Of a stretch of 5,342 nt of DNA, positions 1 through 4,905 are shown in pieces. Positions within the stretch are counted from its first letter, which is position 1; each line of letters starts with the position of its first letter. A program made the position numbers and the translations under genes. Origin of the DNA: an uncultured Bacilli bacterium (lineage in GTDB: Bacteria; Bacillota_I; Bacilli_A; RF39; UBA660); assembly GCA_947587115.1 (NCBI GenBank), contig CANPXY010000075.1:1-5342 (forward strand). The letters run 5' to 3'. Below the pieces are notes generated by a model that worked only from the letters and a program-made list of their open reading frames with translations, had not been told where the DNA came from and did not search any database.

Positions 1-1
1 T

Positions 2-67
2 ACTGCTGATGAAATTGACACCGATGTCGATGATTTCGACTATGACAAATTGATTAACGATCTTTAA
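2..67 (+). CDS. C-terminal end of a protein with an acidic tail (5' partial)
   Basis: The reading frame is open from base 2 and ends at TAA 65-67; only 21 residues are visible and the rest lies left of the window. The tail is strongly acidic (D/E at about ten positions, including DTDVDDFDYD) and ends in the mixed hydrophobic/acidic residues KLINDL. Acidic C-terminal tails of this kind are known in phage ssDNA-binding proteins (gp32 and gp2.5 types), bacterial SSB and some phage recombinases, where they bind partner proteins. With a sliding-clamp-like gene downstream, a replication or recombination protein is plausible, but this is inference from a short tail. It is followed by a terminator, so it ends its own transcription unit. 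Confidence 0.6.
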   Translation, partial: TADEIDTDVDDFDYDKLINDL

Positions 68-87
68 TTAAGGGAAACCCCCTAGAG

Positions 88-124
88 AAAACCTCTTGAC
101 AATTCTTGCAAGAGGTTTTTCTTT
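88..124 (+). terminator. Rho-independent terminator after the upstream gene
   Basis: A perfect stem of ACCTCTTG (91-98) with CAAGAGGT (109-116), extended by A-U pairs from AAA 88-90, encloses a 10-nt loop and runs straight into a T-rich tract (TTTTTCTTT, 116-124). It lies 23 nt after the stop codon of the partial gene, so it closes that unit. The TATAAT promoter candidate for the next gene begins within or just after its T-tract. Confidence 0.88.
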
Positions 125-145
125 ATGGTAAAATTAGAGTATAAT
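117..145 (+). promoter_or_regulatory. Candidate promoter of the 172-3919 operon
   Basis: A perfect TATAAT hexamer lies at 140-145, followed by AT-rich sequence, with transcription expected to start near 152. The -35 region at a 17-nt spacing is only TTTTCT (117-122), inside the terminator T-tract. A better TTGACA at 96-101 is 38 nt from the -10, too far to be its partner. The site therefore looks like a sigma70-type -10 with a weak -35, or one needing a phage factor. Its position just after a terminator and 26 nt before the next start codon supports a promoter role. The strong AGGAGA Shine-Dalgarno of the next gene is at 161-166. Confidence 0.45.
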
Positions 146-171
146 TTAAGTGGCTGGAAAAGGAGATTATT

Positions 172-1746
172 ATGGATAGCTATAAAAATCTTAAAGACGA
201 AATTAAAAAGGTATACTTCGGTGAGGAGTTTTATCTGAAAAATCCCAATAAAAAGTTTTGGGATGAAAGACGTGGGGATAAATGCACGGATTTTGCCCGT
301 AGCGTATTCGCAAAAATTGAAAAAAACATAACCCGTAAAAGTGCTGATGAGTTTTTTTCATATGCCAATGGTGATAAAACCATTAGCGACTTCATTTTGG
401 AAAATTTTGCTGAAGGCTCTCAGAATTGCACTATTTTTGATTGGAAAACGGAAAAATTCACTCAATTTTTGCCATCTAATGTCATTGATAAGGTGTTGAA
501 AAATCTCTCCCCCAAAGAGCTTGAAACCATGGTTATCAAGTATAAAACGGGGGATAAGCGGGATATTTTTTGCAATGACGCAGATGAGGAATTGAAATAC
601 CGTCTAACGGACGCTTTTAACCGTTCATTTAAAGAAGTGGTGGTAAGAGTCGTTCTTGAAAACTATTCCGAGGCTCTTTTTGCTCTTTACGCTAACAAAT
701 TCTTGGAAAATTATCTCAGTAGTCAGGTTTTTGCGGATTTTTCAATAAACAATCTTGAAAAAGCCTCTTATTGCTTGAGTGCGGAAAGGCTTAAAAAACT
801 TGCTAAAGCGGTTTCTTTTGAAAGTTGGGAAACTGATAACTCTTTGATCTCTTTGATGGCTTTGTCAAGCGTGATTAGTAGCGATGATTATCGGGATGTC
901 TACAAGGATATTTGGATTGGAAAAGTTCTTGATAGCGTCTATGGGCTATTCTATTATCCACAAAATGATTCGCCCTTTTTCCTTCTTAACGAACGGCTTA
1001 AAGAAATTGTTTTGAGCAATTTGGAGTCTGATAAGTTTTCCACAAGCCTTGAGGTGGTTTCCTATACACAAAAAAATATCCTGGATGCATGGAAAAATAT
1101 CCTGGATTCATGGTGCTATAGCGATCGTGGTAATTTTACCGAGCGTCTTTTGAATAAAATCACCTATTCCATGGAAAACTATCAAGCCAACAACGAGTTG
1201 ATAGATCGGAAGGCTTTTCAAAATGCATTGCAAGAAGTTGCGGAAAGTAGAGAAAAGGGGTGTTTTTCAAATGTCTCCAGTCTGTTTAAACATACTATGG
1301 GTGAGTTGCAAGACTTGAGTTCTGAATTTTTCGTCCGTTCTTCAATAGAGAGGGGAATTGATTTGAATAGGTTTTTGAAGACCAATGACCCCGTTAAAGT
1401 GGAATCTTTGGAGAAAGGTTGGTTTATTGACGCTCTTAAAAAGCGTTCAATTAAAAAGTTTAGTGATCGTTTCGTTAAAGTTGATTGCAATCGGGATTTT
1501 GTAAGGCTTCTTATTTCTCTTGGGGTAATTTCTCTATTGGGGAAAGAAAAAGGAGAATTTACCACACAAGCCGAAGTGGTTAAAGGTTTTATTGATGAAA
1601 AAATTGATGAATTTTTCACGGAAAGCACTCAAAATGATTGCTCTTTTAGAGTTATCGAAAACGTGGATAATTTCTTGAAAAAATTCGATTATGTCGGAAT
1701 TGTCTATAAAATTGCCGATACATTGATTAATCTTAGAAGTTCTTAA
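172..1746 (+). CDS. Hypothetical protein, 524 aa, first gene of the clamp operon
   Basis: I do not recognise this protein. It is charged (many Lys, Glu, Asp) and looks mainly alpha-helical, with no signal peptide and no convincing membrane segment; the most hydrophobic stretch, VRLLISLGVISLLG at residues 444-457, is short and next to charged residues. No Walker A/B, zinc-finger or nuclease motif is visible. The ATG at 172 has a strong AGGAGA five bases upstream. Residues 301-314 are a seven-residue repeat (KNILDAW then KNILDSW) from a 21-bp tandem duplication. The C-terminal ~100 residues may be distantly similar to those of the next gene (a shared IEN-[VI]-D element followed by a D/I/L-rich helix). 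Being first in an operon with a sliding-clamp-like protein suggests a replication or transcription accessory role, but this is only context. It is certainly coding: a long open frame, a good ribosome site and tight packing. Confidence 0.9.
   Translation: MDSYKNLKDEIKKVYFGEEFYLKNPNKKFWDERRGDKCTDFARSVFAKIEKNITRKSADEFFSYANGDKTISDFILENFAEGSQNCTIFDWKTEKFTQFLPSNVIDKVLKNLSPKELETMVIKYKTGDKRDIFCNDADEELKYRLTDAFNRSFKEVVVRVVLENYSEALFALYANKFLENYLSSQVFADFSINNLEKASYCLSAERLKKLAKAVSFESWETDNSLISLMALSSVISSDDYRDVYKDIWIGKVLDSVYGLFYYPQNDSPFFLLNERLKEIVLSNLESDKFSTSLEVVSYTQKNILDAWKNILDSWCYSDRGNFTERLLNKITYSMENYQANNELIDRKAFQNALQEVAESREKGCFSNVSSLFKHTMGELQDLSSEFFVRSSIERGIDLNRFLKTNDPVKVESLEKGWFIDALKKRSIKKFSDRFVKVDCNRDFVRLLISLGVISLLGKEKGEFTTQAEVVKGFIDEKIDEFFTESTQNDCSFRVIENVDNFLKKFDYVGIVYKIADTLINLRSS
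1072..1113 (+). repeat. 21-bp in-frame tandem duplication inside the 524-aa gene
   Basis: Two adjacent 21-nt units (1072-1092 and 1093-1113) differ by a single base (G at 1087, T at 1108). They encode KNILDAW and KNILDSW, residues 301-307 and 308-314. The unit is exactly seven codons, so the frame is kept and a helical heptad is added. The near identity at DNA level suggests a recent slippage or duplication event. Confidence 0.93.
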
Positions 1747-1768
1747 AAACTAACGAGGTAGGCAAAAA

Positions 1769-2953
1769 ATGATGAGTACGCAAGGAAAACAAAAATGTTT
1801 AGTTTCGGCTTTTTTCGGTATTGCGGATTTGACGGGTTCTGATTCATACGCTAAAAGAATAGGGGCAAAAACACGTAAGGGATTTGAGATATTTCTCCGC
1901 TGTTCTTTGGAAAATTTTTATCACGATCCCGATAATATGAGTTTTTATGAGTTTTTTATCCCTTTTACAAATTCCGAGGAGGCAGACGATTTCTTACATT
2001 CTTTAGAGGAATCGACTTTAAGTGATAAAGACGTCTTGTTTGAAAATCTTGGTGAAATTGCTTGTGATAACTCTATTTTTGAGAAAATCCGTTACTTGAG
2101 TTTATGTCGAAACTTTTTTTCCACTCCTCTTATTTTTAATATTTTTTTAAGCGAACTTCTTTACCTTTTTGTTTCTACGAAGTTTGACTCGGAAAAGTAC
2201 CCTGAGGGTAGAAAGCCGATCAAACGATATGAGACGGCGGGAGACAATTTTCAACGCTTTATGCGTGATGAGGCATGGAGACTTCTTTATCGCCGTTGGG
2301 TTGACGATTTATACGCTAAGGAAACAAATCACGAAAAAAATCTAAAGAGCTTTATCGAGTTTTGCCAAAGGGTTTTCACTGCTGAGTGGAATCAGTATTA
2401 CTACCTTTATGGAAACGATTTTTTCTTTAAGGCTTTAGCCATAGCAAGAAAAGTCGATCTTAACTCGAAAATTGCAACAGAAGTACTTTCTTCTTACGTT
2501 TGGCATATTAGCGTTTTAAAAAAGAGTTTCCCAAATGAAAAGAAGATTTCTTTTAAAGCATGTTTACAAGAAATAATCAAAAATTATTATTCTAAAAGCT
2601 CTTTAATTTTCAATTCTTTACAAGAAAATGATTTCAAAGGAGTCAAGGAAAAACTTTCCCGCCATTTAGTGACTTTATACGAGGTAAAAGACGTTTTAAT
2701 TGAAAAGAAGTTAGAGGAGTATTCTCAAAAAGACGCTTTTAGAAATCTTTTATTCCAAATAGCCTCTTATCGGGTAATTACCGATAGGGAAATCACTAAT
2801 AAAAAAATGTTAAAACGCTTGACATTTAAAAATTTTTCCGCTATTATAGATGCTGTTTTAAAGGAAAAGAGTCTAACGATTGAAAACATTGATATTTTCG
2901 AGTTTTTAGATAGAGTCGATTCCAAAATTGATCAACTGATTAAAGGAGAATAA
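1769..2953 (+). CDS. Hypothetical protein, 394 aa, second gene of the clamp operon
   Basis: I do not recognise this protein. It is rich in Phe, Tyr, Lys and Glu and looks mostly helical, with aromatic clusters (for example EWNQYYYLYGNDFFF) and no clear signal peptide, membrane segment, nucleotide-binding loop or metal-binding motif. Two adjacent ATG codons (1769 and 1772) are possible starts; GAGG (1755-1758) and AGG (1760-1762) lie upstream at usable spacing for either. It begins 22 nt after the previous stop. Its last codons (AAA GGA GAA) double as the Shine-Dalgarno of the clamp-like gene, whose ATG lies one base after this stop, so the two are very likely translationally coupled. The C-terminus (IENIDIFEFLDRVDSKIDQL) loosely recalls the end of the preceding protein. 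Function unknown; context suggests a partner of the clamp. Confidence 0.9.
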   Translation: MMSTQGKQKCLVSAFFGIADLTGSDSYAKRIGAKTRKGFEIFLRCSLENFYHDPDNMSFYEFFIPFTNSEEADDFLHSLEESTLSDKDVLFENLGEIACDNSIFEKIRYLSLCRNFFSTPLIFNIFLSELLYLFVSTKFDSEKYPEGRKPIKRYETAGDNFQRFMRDEAWRLLYRRWVDDLYAKETNHEKNLKSFIEFCQRVFTAEWNQYYYLYGNDFFFKALAIARKVDLNSKIATEVLSSYVWHISVLKKSFPNEKKISFKACLQEIIKNYYSKSSLIFNSLQENDFKGVKEKLSRHLVTLYEVKDVLIEKKLEEYSQKDAFRNLLFQIASYRVITDREITNKKMLKRLTFKNFSAIIDAVLKEKSLTIENIDIFEFLDRVDSKIDQLIKGE

Positions 2954-2954
2954 G

Positions 2955-3599
2955 ATGAAAGTTACCAAGAAGGTTTTGAAAAGTCTTTTAAAATGCGTGG
3001 ATGAAGAAAATATTCGTTATTTTCTTACGGGGTTATACGTGGATATGGGGAAAAAACAAATCACTGTCACAGACGGTAAGATTTTAGTAAGAATGGAAGG
3101 AGTTGATGTCGCCGATCCCAACACAGAATCGAAAAACCCTGTTATCATTGAGTATAAAGATGTCAAAGCACTTTTGAGTTCAATGACCACAAATGAAAGA
3201 CTAAGAATTTGTTTAAACAAGGATGAAACTGGCGGTGTTTTAAATGGCAGAATTGCCTTTGACGCTATAGATGGAATTTATCCTAATGCGGATGTTTTGT
3301 TTAAAGAAACCGAAGAAAGAAAAGCAAGTGGTGAGCCTGGTAAATTTTCTTTTTACGATCCTAAGCTGATGGGTAAGCTATTTGACGTGATGAATAGCAT
3401 TGTTGATAGTGAAGAAGGATACAGATTCTTTTCTTATTACCCGTCTAAAAACCTTCTTAGCAGTTTGTACGTGGAGAAATCCTTTGGTAGATTGCAATTT
3501 GATGAAGATGGGCAAATGCAAAATGTTGAGGAAAAAGTAAAAATGTTGATTATGCCTATCAATATGAGTAATATGTGTCCAAACGGGATTTTGGCATGA
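2955..3599 (+). CDS. DnaN-like DNA sliding clamp, short (214 aa) phage-type
   Basis: Sliding clamps encircle DNA and tether polymerases and, in some phages, late-transcription factors. Several stretches match the bacterial beta clamp. Residues 19-45, with NIRYFLTGLYVD then ITVTDGKIL, follow the domain-2 pattern of E. coli DnaN (VRYYLNGMLFE ... VATDGHRL). IDGIYPNADVLF (105-116) matches the domain-2 exit VDGRFPDYRRVLP. FSFYDPKLMGKLFDVM (131-146) resembles the domain-3 GFNVSYVLDVLNAL segment, and MLIMPINM (197-204) matches the C-terminal YVVMPMRL. The protein is much shorter than DnaN (about 366 aa) and close in size to two-domain phage clamps such as T4 gp45 (228 aa). The DnaN N-terminal domain appears to be missing, so a ring would probably need a trimer; that is inference. 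AAAGGAGAA (2942-2950) gives a strong ribosome site, and the stop overlaps the next ATG. The DnaN comparison is from memory, without a search. Confidence 0.78.
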   Translation: MKVTKKVLKSLLKCVDEENIRYFLTGLYVDMGKKQITVTDGKILVRMEGVDVADPNTESKNPVIIEYKDVKALLSSMTTNERLRICLNKDETGGVLNGRIAFDAIDGIYPNADVLFKETEERKASGEPGKFSFYDPKLMGKLFDVMNSIVDSEEGYRFFSYYPSKNLLSSLYVEKSFGRLQFDEDGQMQNVEEKVKMLIMPINMSNMCPNGILA

Positions 3600-3919
3600 T
3601 AGAAAGTGAAAAGGTTCTTGCTGAGTTTTATGCTTATGGTTTGGAAAATAGAAAAGAGGAATATCCATTAGATGAGATGTATATTAATAAAAGACAATTG
3701 GATGCCCCTTATTCGTTTTTGGATAAGCAAATCGAAAGACTTTTAATCCCAAGCATGTTAAAGAAATTTTTGAAAAATTGGGATTTTTTCCAAGATTTTA
3801 ACCAATCAAGAATTGAACTTTGGATAGGAGGCGAAAAAATAAAGGCTATAAAAGTTAAAGAATTTTTGCAAAATCACCCAAAAATAGCTAAAAAATTAGC
3901 GACAGACATTTTCATTTAA
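3596..3919 (+). CDS. Hypothetical protein, 107 aa, coupled to the clamp gene
   Basis: I do not recognise this protein. The preferred start is ATG 3596, which overlaps the clamp stop codon as ATGA, the usual arrangement for translational coupling; its own Shine-Dalgarno is weak, consistent with re-initiation. An in-frame GTG at 3575 would add seven residues (MSKRDFG) but has no better ribosome site. The product is basic towards the C-terminus (KIKAIKVKEF, KIAKKLATDIF) and probably helical with a short beta segment (RIELWIGGEKIKAIKV, about residues 71-86). It has no signal peptide or membrane segment. It is the last gene before a strong terminator. Co-translation with the clamp suggests a small accessory or clamp-interacting protein, but no recognised clamp-binding peptide is seen. 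Confidence 0.82.
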   Translation: MIESEKVLAEFYAYGLENRKEEYPLDEMYINKRQLDAPYSFLDKQIERLLIPSMLKKFLKNWDFFQDFNQSRIELWIGGEKIKAIKVKEFLQNHPKIAKKLATDIFI

Positions 3920-3921
3920 CT

Positions 3922-3946
3922 AAAACCCCCTTTAAAGGGGGTTTTT
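3922..3946 (+). terminator. Rho-independent terminator closing the clamp operon
   Basis: AAAACCCCC (3922-3930) pairs perfectly with GGGGGTTTT (3937-3945) around the six-base loop TTTAAA, with five T ending at 3946. The dyad starts two bases after the stop codon of the 107-aa gene. The symmetry of the A and T arms means it could also act on the opposite strand, although no minus-strand genes are seen nearby. Confidence 0.93.
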
Positions 3947-3986
3947 AAATATAGTTTTGCCAATTTGTTTAAAAAGACTCTAAAAG

Positions 3987-4211
3987 ATGGCTAATCAAGA
4001 AACAACTACTCCCGAAAGCGACAAATATAAAAATCAGTATTATTTTCATGAAAACGGAACTAACGGCGGTGCAGGAACGGATAAAGACGTTCTTGAAGTA
4101 TTGATGACCAAAGAAGAGTGGCAAAAGCAAATTGACGAAGCGATGAGTTGGATTGAGTCTTTGAATACGGAAACAACGACTTCCAGTGGCACAAGCGGTT
4201 CAAGTACCTAA
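3987..4211 (+). CDS. Small low-complexity protein, 74 aa, unknown
   Basis: I do not recognise this protein. It has three parts: a polar Asn/Thr/Gly-rich N-terminal half (MANQETTTPESDKYKNQ, then NGTNGGAGTD), a predicted amphipathic acidic helix at about residues 33-60 (containing MTKEEWQKQIDEAMSWIESL), and a Thr/Ser/Gly tail ending TSSGTSGSST. No signal peptide or membrane segment is seen. The ATG follows an in-frame TAA at 3981-3983, so no upstream extension is possible; the ribosome site is weak (purine-rich AAAAGA at 3971-3976 rather than AGGAG). It lies 40 nt after a strong terminator, so it needs its own promoter or read-through; TATAGT at 3950-3955 is a poor -10 candidate. Flexible Ser/Thr/Gly tails and the neighbouring virion-like genes suggest a small structural protein, as inference only. 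Coding status is likely but less certain than for the neighbours. Confidence 0.62.
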   Translation: MANQETTTPESDKYKNQYYFHENGTNGGAGTDKDVLEVLMTKEEWQKQIDEAMSWIESLNTETTTSSGTSGSST

Positions 4212-4215
4212 AACA

Positions 4216-4241
4216 TTTTTTAATTAAAAATACTTTATACT
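4216..4241 (+). promoter_or_regulatory. Weak promoter candidate ahead of the first leader module
   Basis: An all-AT palindrome, TTTTTAATTAAAAA (4217-4230), is followed by TATACT at 4236-4241, a reasonable -10 hexamer. The matching -35 position shows only ACATTT-like sequence. If used, transcription would begin near 4248, just before the conserved leader sequence at 4252, which would put both hairpins in the 5' UTR. No comparable hexamer pair is obvious ahead of the second leader, so this is tentative. Confidence 0.28.
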
Positions 4242-4251
4242 ATGAAAGAAT

Positions 4252-4288
4252 TGATTTCTTATCTTGTACTCGACTAAGTCGAGTACAA
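4252..4288 (+). promoter_or_regulatory. Leader element copy 1: conserved lead-in plus 25-nt perfect palindrome
   Basis: The 17-nt sequence TGATTTCTTATCTTGTA (4252-4268) recurs exactly at 4814-4830 and runs into a perfect inverted repeat at 4264-4288: left arm TTGTA-CTCG-ACT (4264-4275), central A (4276), right arm AGT-CGAG-TACAA (4277-4288). As RNA it gives an 11-bp stem with a UAA loop. It ends exactly 44 nt before the ATG of the 138-aa gene. It is followed by only CTTTT, a poor T-tract, so it is unlikely to be a strong terminator. It could be a cis-acting RNA hairpin, an RNase III processing site or a dyad operator; the covariation with copy 2 favours RNA. Confidence 0.75.
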
Positions 4289-4313
4289 CTTTTACTTAAA
4301 CATTTTTCGTTTT

Positions 4314-4343
4314 GCTGTAGGAGTTTTGTGATATGCCTACAAC
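4314..4343 (+). promoter_or_regulatory. Start-codon hairpin of the 138-aa gene
   Basis: TGTAGG (4316-4321) is complementary to CCTACA (4336-4341), which is codon 2 onward of the gene. The 14-nt loop AGTTTTGTGATATG ends with the start codon. The Shine-Dalgarno AGGAG (4319-4323) is half in the stem and half in the loop. After one mismatch (C4315/A4342) a further G-C pair (4314/4343) can form. This would partly mask the ribosome site. The same arrangement, with a longer stem, occurs at the next gene. Confidence 0.5.
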
Positions 4344-4749
4344 AGACGCTCTTAAAATCACTTCTAAAGAAGATTTTGAAACCCAAGTTAAAGAAATTGT
4401 TGCTCCCGAAGTCCGTAAAATTATTAAAGATGAATACGGTATTGAGGTAAAAGCTCTTTCTGACAGACCAAGCAGAACTTACTTGACGTGCAGTTTTCCC
4501 GCTCAATTTAACGGTTCGTTAAGAATTACCCCCGAAGGGTTATTAGATAATAACAACACGTCTAAAGAAGGCGGGCAATTGGAATTGGATTTTTTAAATT
4601 GCGATAAAGGGCTCTCCACTCTTTTTATAGACGTTTTTGAAGACAAATTCCGCTTATGGAGTGGTTATGGAAATCCTACAGATAATCAACGTGATCACGT
4701 GGATTACTTTTTAGTGTTACCAGGACCGAATAAAAACTTATCCCCTTAA
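4333..4749 (+). CDS. Small virion- or tail-fibre-like protein, 138 aa (paralogue 1)
   Basis: The N-terminal ~40 residues (MPTTDALKITSKEDFETQVKEIV and on) look helical. The C-terminal part carries NGSLRITPEG (60-69), SKEGGQLEL (77-85) and LFIDVFEDKFRLW (97-109). This succession, a Gly-Gly-Gln strand followed by an I-D-x-[FY] strand and a [FL]-R strand, resembles short beta domains I associate with phage tail-fibre and other virion proteins; that family link is from memory and not proven. The next gene encodes a clear paralogue with the same MPTT start and motif order. The start is set by AGGAG (4319-4323) with a 9-nt gap to ATG, preceded by the conserved leader. No signal peptide or membrane segment is seen. 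The gene is complete and ends 145 nt before its paralogue. A role in the virion or in receptor binding is inference. Confidence 0.85.
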   Translation: MPTTDALKITSKEDFETQVKEIVAPEVRKIIKDEYGIEVKALSDRPSRTYLTCSFPAQFNGSLRITPEGLLDNNNTSKEGGQLELDFLNCDKGLSTLFIDVFEDKFRLWSGYGNPTDNQRDHVDYFLVLPGPNKNLSP

Positions 4750-4813
4750 GCAAAATAGATAGATAGCAATCAACTTAGACTTAGATTAGGATGCAAGAAA
4801 AAGATGATCAATG
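4750..4813 (+). other. Spacer between the paralogues, with short tandem motifs
   Basis: This AT-rich stretch holds no gene. It contains TAGATAGATAG-type repeats and the partial repeat CTTAGACTTAGATTAGG, but no convincing terminator hairpin and no clear -35/-10 pair. The absence of a terminator suggests that the two paralogues may be co-transcribed, with the second leader lying inside a longer RNA. Confidence 0.5.
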
Positions 4814-4850
4814 TGATTTCTTATCTTGTATGCAACTAAGTTGCATACAA
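4814..4850 (+). promoter_or_regulatory. Leader element copy 2: conserved lead-in plus 25-nt perfect palindrome
   Basis: The lead-in TGATTTCTTATCTTGTA (4814-4830) is identical to copy 1. The inverted repeat at 4826-4850 has left arm TTGTA-TGCA-ACT, central A (4838) and right arm AGT-TGCA-TACAA. Compared with copy 1, three base pairs have changed on both arms (4269/4283 C-G to 4831/4845 T-A; 4270/4282 T-A to 4832/4844 G-C; 4272/4280 G-C to 4834/4842 A-T), while pairing stays perfect. The palindrome again ends exactly 44 nt before the ATG. It is followed by CCTTTCTC, not a T-tract, so it is not a typical terminator. Confidence 0.77.
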
Positions 4851-4875
4851 CCTTTCTCTAATACTTAACCGATCG

Positions 4876-4905
4876 GTTGTAGGAGTTTTTTAATATGCCT
4901 ACAAC
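4876..4905 (+). promoter_or_regulatory. Start-codon hairpin of the second paralogue
   Basis: GTTGTAGG (4876-4883) pairs perfectly over 8 bp with CCTACAAC (4898-4905), codons 2-4 of the gene. The loop AGTTTTTTAATATG carries the ATG at its 3' end, and AGGAG (4881-4885) straddles stem and loop. GTTGTA (4876-4881) is also complementary to TACAAC (4846-4851), the right arm of the upstream palindrome plus the next base, so two mutually exclusive folds are possible. This would suit a translational switch or a protein-bound autoregulatory site; neither is shown. Confidence 0.55.

Noticed and set aside
96..145. TTGACA at 96-101 as the -35 of TATAAT at 140-145
   Set aside because: The gap is 38 nt, far from the 16-18 nt required, and the TTGACA lies within the terminator stem and loop.
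1309..1332. PIP-box-like clamp-binding peptide QDLSSEFF in the 524-aa protein (residues 380-387)
   Set aside because: The consensus needs a hydrophobic residue at position 4, where this has Ser, and the segment is internal. It is tempting beside a clamp gene but too weak to claim.
1218..1628. Minus-strand open frame of 136 codons
   Set aside because: It lies wholly inside the 524-aa gene, has a biased composition and no independent support; it is a shadow frame.
3575..3595. GTG start at 3575 for the 107-aa gene
   Set aside because: It would add only seven residues and has no better Shine-Dalgarno than ATG 3596, which forms the typical ATGA overlap with the clamp stop codon.
3017..3668. Minus-strand open frames of 67 and 96 codons
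   Set aside because: They are antisense to the clamp-like gene and the start of the next gene, where the + strand has clear homology and ribosome sites.
4264..4300. Palindrome copies as intrinsic terminators
   Set aside because: Copy 1 is followed by CTTTTAC and copy 2 by CCTTTCTC; neither has a proper T-tract, unlike the two good terminators elsewhere in this window.
4240..4506. Minus-strand open frame of 88 codons across leader 1
   Set aside because: It is antisense to the conserved leader and the 138-aa gene, whose paralogue confirms the + strand reading.
4264..4850. Palindromes as integron attC-like or site-specific recombination sites around gene cassettes
   Set aside because: The paired core triplets differ between copies (GAC/GTC against AAC/GTT), so no fixed attC core is present, and no integrase is in the window. 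The exact 44-nt distance to each ATG fits gene regulation better.
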